64,000 nt of DNA, from NCBI GenBank assembly GCA_022225965.2, contig JAKJXP020000113.1, forward strand, positions 62,001-126,000. The letters run 5' to 3'. Each line of letters starts with the position of its first letter. The first letter of the stretch is position 1. The notes under the pieces are model-generated. The model was not told the DNA's origin. It did no database searches and saw only the letters and a program-made list of their open reading frames with translations. Below, in pieces: positions 57,840 to 64,000 of the stretch. A program made the position numbers and the translations under genes. Source of the stretch: Diatrype stigma. Lineage: Eukaryota; Ascomycota; Sordariomycetes; Xylariales; Diatrypaceae.

Positions 57840-60800
57840 AAAAGTAAACGTTATATTAATATAAGAATCGTAAATCGTAACATTCCACGGTAAACGACAA
57901 ATTAAAATCTATTCCCGATATAATACATTCTCGCCGGTAAAAGATTAGACGGAGCATTTAAAAGTTTTTACGTACGTCCGAAAGAACCCAACCCTTAATA
58001 TTACACAATTGCGCCCCTTTATTATTAAGGACGCGGTTGTCGTATAAATTAACGACGTTATTATCGGGAACGTTTATTTCGATGGCGGAGCACCGTACGC
58101 TTTATTCGCTAAGTTAAAACAATAGGCATTCGGTTCCCGAAGAGTAATAGCGGGGGATTTTAATGCCGTTCATTAAACGTAATAATTACGGCAACGACGG
58201 CGATATAACGGACCAAAACAAAAAGTAGCAAATTAATTCGAAAACCAGGACTTCCAGGTCTTTAATAAAAACGAACCTACGTATTACCTAGGAAATATAA
58301 TTAATTTTATGGCTTTTAATATTCCAGGAAGCACAGTAAAAGTCGATAGCGATATATATACGAATTTCGATTATTATACGTTAATTAGCAAAATGCCGAT
58401 CGGCAAATCCGTTAAGGTCCCCTAATTTAAACTTACTTTTTTATTAAATGCAGCCCTAAAATTTACCCAGTTCATTTATACGTATTGGATTAAGGGGCCC
58501 GTAATATTCGAATTAGCCCAAGACTGCAAAAACCTAACCCTCCGGTTATTGGAAACGCTTAACCGCGCAATAAAGGCGTTAGGAAAATCCAGATATAACC
58601 ATAAACGAAACGCGTCGTAATAAACGAAGGAATATAACGAGATTATTAAACGGATATAACAATCGGCGGTAAAAAACGGAATTCCGGATTCGGATACGGC
58701 AAGAGAATATAAATCCATTATCCGACGAGCAAAAAAGCAATACTGGAAACGGCAAATAATTAGCGCCATTTTAAACAAGTTAATATATAATATAATAAAT
58801 TGGCATAAACTTAAAGATAACTTTCGAACTCCTTTAATGATAAACGGCGACCGGATAATAATAAATACGGAAGGAAAAATTAATTACTTCCGGTACAAAG
58901 TTCTCGTTTCGTAAGCAAACGGCGAAAATATTAAAAACCCGTAACGTCCATTCGAGTCCTACGATTTAAACCTTTTCGCAGCTAACCTTTCGGTTATTGC
59001 TTATATATACGAACCGATTTTTTGGAATTGGACAGTAACGATGGCAAAAACGAAGAACGTTTGTATTAAGATTTCCAATACGGCCTTAAAAAAAAACGAA
59101 CTAACGGCCCTGCTATTTCAATATGCGTGGCCGGCTATTAAGAACGCCGTCCGCGCTTTGTACGAAAAGTGCCTGCGATACGGATACCACTTAACGCCCT
59201 TCCGTACCGTTAAAGTCGTTATGTTTCTTAAGGTAGGCAAATTCGATTTTACGGCGGTAAAATCCTGGCGCCTTATTTCCTTTCTTTCCTGTTTCGGAAA
59301 AGGCCTGAAGCGACTTATTACTAGACGTATATCGATAACGGCTATCCGTAAAGGCGTTATTAATACGCAGCAATTTGGCGCGTTACTTAAAAAATCGGCA
59401 TTCGATTTGGCAACATGCGTTATATATAATATAAAAGCAGCCTTTACTTAAAATAAAGTCGCATCGCTTTTAATTCTAAACGTTACCGGGGCCTTTAATG
59501 CGATATTACGCGGTAAATTGATATTTCGATTGCGGCAATAAGAATGGAACCACTTATTAATTAAATAGGTCGATTCGTTTATAACTAACCATTTCGCGTT
59601 TATTCGAATAAAAAACGTTATTATAAACCTTGGCCCCTTATTTTATAACGTTCCTTAAGGCTTTTTAGTATCCCCAATACTGTTTATGCTATATACGGAA
59701 CCCTTTTTTCGGAAAGGCGCCCTATTAATTCGCTTCGGATATACCGACGATATAGTAATATTGCGTATAAGCAAAACCGCAATCGAGACCTCCGTTTTAT
59801 TAACGGCTAACGTTTTAAATACCCTTAATTGGAAACGAAAAAACGCCTTTATTTTCGACCTAGCCAAAAACGACCTTAAGCATTTCCATAAAAGCCGAAT
59901 CCCTATAGATATATACGTACCGGTTAATGCGAGAAATTTTAAGGTATATCCCTCGAACGAAACGATTAAATAGCTAGGAATTTTTTTTAATTCCAAACTT
60001 AGTTTTAAGGAATACGTATCCAAATGGGCCGCTAAAGCTTTACGTGCCGCCAATTATATCCGTTACTTTAATAAGATAGCGAAAAAATTACCGCCGAATA
60101 AGACCGCAATAGCAGCAAAAACTTACGTAATATTAATAGCTACGTACGGAACAAAAGCCTAATATTTAAAAAAAAAAACGCCCGGCGATTAAAAGATAGG
60201 AATTCGCGTTTATAGGCGTCCTGGAATACCTCGTAATTTTCGATAAGCCATTTAAAGTCGCCGTTAAAACAATTTTTTTAGTTTGGCGTATTATTAACGT
60301 TCTTATTTTGTACCGTAAGTTAGGCATTCTTTCTATAAAAGTGGTATACGAGCAAATACGAGAACGATACGCTGTCTAATTCCGTAATTTAAATCCGGCT
60401 TATTCGGTTGTTTAACGCGTTAATTAATTAAGAAAACGTTGGTTTATACGGCTGCAGCTAGCGGTAAACCTAACGGCAAACTGCCCCCGCCTTTTATTTT
60501 TAAACAGAAAATGGCCAGATAAGCCGTTATCCGTTTTAGCCGATAAAAAAAAAGGAAAAGACGTTCATAAAAGATAACTCGAATTCGTTCCTTTCCGAGA
60601 CTTAATTATTTACTTTAATGGCTTTAGGATCGACCGAATTGGTTGGGGCTTTGTTGCTTATTAAGGCGGCAAACGCCTATATGCAGTTAATGGATTATTT
60701 TTAAACGCAAAAGTTTTCGACGATAAAGTGATAGCCGCTTATAAAGCGGCATAATGGGCAAAAGATGCCTGGTACGATTTAAAACTAATAGGTCTATATT

Positions 60801-61447
60801 TTTGCATCGATAATATAGCAATTATTCAATATATCCTCGAATACCTTTCGGATAACTCTTAATAAAACTTCTTAGCTTTTTATCAGGCTGTTTCTTAAAT
60901 ACGCCCTTAAGCCTTTTCTATTTAATGGGCTCCAGGATACGTTAAAATTAAGGGCAACGAAGCCGCCGACGCCTAAGCCAAATTCGGCATAGGACGACCG
61001 GCTTTCGATAACGACTACACTACCGGCATCATAACTTTTACCCACTTTAGACGCATCAGCCGGAAAAAACGTTCCTTCGTATTTTTTACTTAGTGGTTTC
61101 GTAATATATCCCTTTTATATTAACGCTAAGGATTCGAAATAAGCAAGCCCCCTAAAAAGCTTTCCTTTATTCGTACAATACTGTACCGCCTTTTTACGGA
61201 ATAATCCGGTTATAAGGATTTTGTTAGTTATTATAAGCGCTTTAAATATTCCGACGCTATTAATAAGTGCCGCTGCCGTTATGGAAAAAATAAGGAACCG
61301 GATTACATTGTTTCTTATAACCTGTTTTAAGGTGCTTTCCGATTTTTCGGGATCCGAACGGAATACGAAGCGAACGAATTCTTTGGCTATAACGGTTATC
61401 GAAACTTCGCTGCCTTTATCGAGAAAGTTTGTCCGTATGAATCAATA
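57840..61447 (+). pseudogene. LINE-2 ORF2 (degraded endonuclease-RT-RNase H)
   Basis: Follows LINE-1 ORF2 almost throughout: IAGDFNAVH, ELTALLFQYAWPA (59041-59451), GAFNAIL, LFMLYTEPFF, and the RT active site now GYTDDIVI where LINE-1 has GYADDIAI. The PQG motif reads P-stop-G. Many TAA/TAG at Gln/Trp positions and some frameshifts mark it inactive. Confidence 0.8.
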
Positions 61448-61775
61448 GCGAAAGAATAAAATAACATTTCTGGACTCCGTTCTAGAAAATAAGTAACGGA
61501 CAATAGCGAAGTTCCGAAAAGGAATAACTATTCGTCGAAAGGATAAAAATCTTTCCTATATTAAACCCTAATACGCTCGCGTTTTATTTAAAGCATTGCC
61601 CTTAATACTCCAGCCGTTCCATATACTATATAATATCGAGCCTTATGTAAACTTAATTATCCGTAAACCTTTCATACTCCCTTTAAGGGTGGCTGTATAT
61701 AACTAAGTAGCTAGCTAAATAGGTCCATCCGGACGTAAAAATTTATCATCATTATTATCATCGAGACTATAGCGA

Positions 61776-62209
61776 GTTATTTCCGAAATCTTACGAAAAT
61801 CGAATATTACGTACGAAATTTAAGCAAATTCTTTTATCCAAACCCACCTTTTCGTAAAAGCAATTACGGCCGAATTAAAATACGTTTACTACTGTTTTGC
61901 AAATTTTCATCCCCGGATCTTAATCGTTACGGTAACCGAATTTAAATACGTTGCTGTAATTTCGTAAACGCTAAAGGAATCCAACCAATACCGACTTTAA
62001 ATACGTATCGGAATCTCGCAAAAATTCAATCCATCGAATTCAAATACGTAAATTAATATTAAAGCCTTAAAATTTCCCTTTGTATCATATCCATATTATT
62101 ATAATTGCCTGTTTTATTTAATTATTATATATTGCTTTAATATAAATAAAACAATATAACGTCGGAAAAGCCCGTTTATTTAGAACTAAGCGATCAAAAT
62201 CCGAGCAAA
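61776..62209 (+). other. Leader/LTR-like region before the Gypsy-3 gag
   Basis: Contains about four degenerate 45-60-bp repeats around AATTTAAATACGT..CTG.AATTTCGTAAA (61874-62050), a TATA-rich tract (62125-62160), then the gag frame. Could be an LTR and leader; no LTR partner is in the window. Confidence 0.4.
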
Positions 62210-64000
62210 ATGCCAGGTATCTTAGACGATACCCCATAAAATTTTCGCATAAACGACGATAACAACTACGTCCCTTCCGATGAAAAAAATATTCCACGAT
62301 CGGGACTCGGCTTTCGGAAACCTTCGGGAAAATTGCCGAGAACTGGAACTAAAGCTGGCTCCAGAACGATAAACGCGAACGAAAAGCCGATAGTGCCTTT
62401 AAAGTTCGGCTCGAACATTGCAACCATAAAATACCTTAATAATCGATTTAACCGATATTTATTTCGTATAGCATAAATTAATTAATTTATTAAAACCATA
62501 TTAACCCAAATGGAAAAAATGAAAAAAAAAAAGTCGGCAAATTCGATAAAAAAATAAATTTTATTAATGAAAAATTCGAAGAAATTATGCGACGTCTGGA
62601 TATAAATAACCAACGTATATTAATCTTTAAATACGGCAATAACGAACAATTACACCAAGATAATTAAGGTTCTTTTTATAATGGTCGTTCATTTAATATA
62701 AAGCGTAATCCAGATCCATTTACGAATACCTTTCCTTTCGTTTTACTAGGAAGCCTTAAAAAATACGAACTATTTGAAGCAAGAAGTTTTAAAATGCCTA
62801 ATATAAGATTTATATCAAGATTTCATAAATTTAAATGCGAAGAAATTGGAATTTTTAATCCCTTTTATAAAGACCCTAGCAATATTGGCATCGTTATTTT
62901 TAAAAATCTTATTGTATTTATCGATATATATTGTTTTCGAAATCGCATTCGAAGTTTTCTAAAGGATATATTTAATAAAGCTAATTACGAAAAGCAATTA
63001 CAAACTGTTTTTTAAACATTATTATTCGGAACCGCCGTTTTTTGGTAAAACAACGAATTGCTAAAAGAACATCGTCGAACCTATCGATATTAGGGCATTA
63101 AGAAAATATTAAATGCGTTAATAAATCGTTTTAAGCTAGACGCAATTATATCCATTAAAAAATTCGCAGCCCTTAGCTTTTATATCCGCAAATTTACGAA
63201 AAATTAACATACATTAACGGCATACGTTAATAAAAAATTGCGATAGGTTCGTACCATAAATATTTTAGTTTAAAACAATTATAACTGGCACGGTATAATA
63301 ACGCAGATTTGGTCGAGCATATTTCTAAAGATTAAGCAATTTTTATATATTTTAATGGCAATGGAAATATTTAATATATATATGCTTTAAATTAAGCAAA
63401 ATAAGGCCATTTTGTTATTATTTGCTACGGACCTATATTCCCATATTGCGGCACGAACATTAAATAAATACAAATCCTTATAGTTTTATATATATACAAC
63501 TCGAGAAAAGCGAAATACTAATGCATTTCGTTTTTTCAAATTATTATTCTATCGATTAAACCGAAAGGATAATTATATAAATTACCTCGATTCTTACCGA
63601 TCTCGATACGACGACCGACGCCGAAACGACCGATGCCGAGACGACCGACGCCGAAACGACCGACGCCGAAACGACCGACGCCGAAACGACCGACGCCGAA
63701 ATAATAAATAAAACCATCGAAGCAAAAACAAGAATCGTTCCTGAAACGACCGACGCGATCGAGATAAAGAAAAGCCTCGAAATAACAAAAAAAGAAACGA
63801 TTATAAAGATCGTCGAGGAAAATACCGAAAAAGAAATCGTATTTATTTTGCAAACGAAAAGAAAGGCCTAACGTTATTAATAAATAATGGCGACGAAAAT
63901 ATAAACTCGCAATTTAATACTTTAGCTAATTTTTATAACGAGAAATTATATATCGTATTTAATTAGGATGTAATTTATTAACGTTATAAATGTTTTTTCC
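62210..64000 (+). pseudogene. Ty3/Gypsy gag remnant (Gypsy-3), runs off the window end
   Basis: Starts near MPGILDDTP at 62210. The conserved capsid stretch is at 62794-63015 (EEIGIFNPFYKDPSNIG, then IDIYCFRNRI), and NNELLKEHRRTYRY, ISIKKFAALSFYIRKFTKN and NWHGIITQIWSS lie between 63050 and 63320. An Arg/Asp repeat (63611-63702) precedes a degraded knuckle-like region. This layout is that of gag in fungal Gypsy elements. Many RIP-type stops. The rest lies beyond 64000. Confidence 0.6.
63611..63702 (+). repeat. 15-bp tandem repeat GACCGACGCCGAAAC, about 6 units
   Basis: Encodes a repeated Asn-Asp-Arg-Arg-Arg peptide in the gag frame. Its GC-richness contrasts with the surrounding AT-rich DNA. 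Confidence 0.85.

Larger units (their letters stand above)
55285..61762 (+). mobile_element. Full-length Tad1-like LINE, plus strand, RIP-degraded (LINE-2)
   Basis: A 6478-bp copy of the same LINE family between 13-bp duplications GAGACTATAGCGA (55272-55284 and 61763-61775). Its first 70 bases align with the LINE-1 5' end (CTAAGACTCGT block) and its 3' end carries the same GTCCATCCGGACGTAAAAAT block and tail. Both ORFs are present but full of RIP-type stops. Confidence 0.88.
22975..64000. repeat. AT-rich, RIP-affected transposon isochore
   Basis: From about 22,975 the DNA becomes overwhelmingly A+T, rich in TA dinucleotides, and is made of decayed transposons. Coding remnants keep family motifs but have TAA/TAG where Gln or Trp are expected and Tyr/Ile/Asn/Lys where Cys/Val/Asp/Glu are expected, the pattern of CpA-to-TpA change on both strands. 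GC-normal islands inside it are the intact LINE (39733-46379) and pieces at 23.7-24.9, 30.19-30.43, 35.9-36.43, 50.2-50.6 and 54.6-55.0 kb. Confidence 0.85.

Overview
The window looks like nuclear DNA of a filamentous ascomycete (Pezizomycotina, probably Sordariomycetes). It has short GT..AG introns with CTAAC-type branch points, a Som1/Flo8-type LisH regulator, Tad1-like LINEs and chromodomain Ty3/Gypsy elements. The repeats carry the C-to-T decay typical of repeat-induced point mutation (RIP). I had no database, so family names rest on motifs read by eye.

Layout. Positions 1-22,974 are a normal-composition, gene-sparse compartment with three protein genes and one tRNA: a secreted GH16 glucanase (446-1367, minus), a short-chain dehydrogenase/reductase (9089-10183, minus), an intron-containing tRNA-Glu(UUC) (12331-12425, plus) and a five-exon Som1/SomA-type transcriptional regulator (14510-17289, minus). 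The long intergenic stretches hold microsatellites. They also hold an 897-bp transposon-like element with 76-bp inverted repeats and an 8-bp target duplication (4557-5453), which carries a second, 261-bp inverted-repeat element bounded by TA (5113-5373).

At about 22,975 the base composition changes abruptly, and the rest of the window is an AT-rich isochore of nested, mutated transposons. Recognisable parts are: a Gypsy chromovirus on the minus strand (about 26,068-36,510) with LTR remnants, an initiator-Met-type primer site, RT, RNase H, integrase and chromodomain; a second Gypsy remnant (about 51.3-54.58 kb, minus) with RNase H and integrase; a third Gypsy leader and gag running off the right end (61,776-64,000, plus); and four copies of one Tad1-like LINE family. 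One LINE copy (39733-46379, minus) is full length and GC-normal, sits between perfect 14-bp target duplications and has an undamaged 1255-codon ORF2. A second full-length copy (55285-61762, plus) is riddled with RIP-type stops. A third is a 239-bp 3' fragment inserted in the Gypsy RNase H. A fourth is a LINE tail fused to unrelated sequence that recurs at 54.59 kb.

The observations most worth a second look all concern the LINE family. In the intact copy, ORF1 stays in one frame but carries ten in-frame TAA/TAG codons, while ORF2 carries none. The two ORFs meet at a TAATG stop-start overlap. All copies share 3'-terminal hairpins next to an ATC-repeat tail. The chimeric copy resembles the template-switch fusions known from other fungi.
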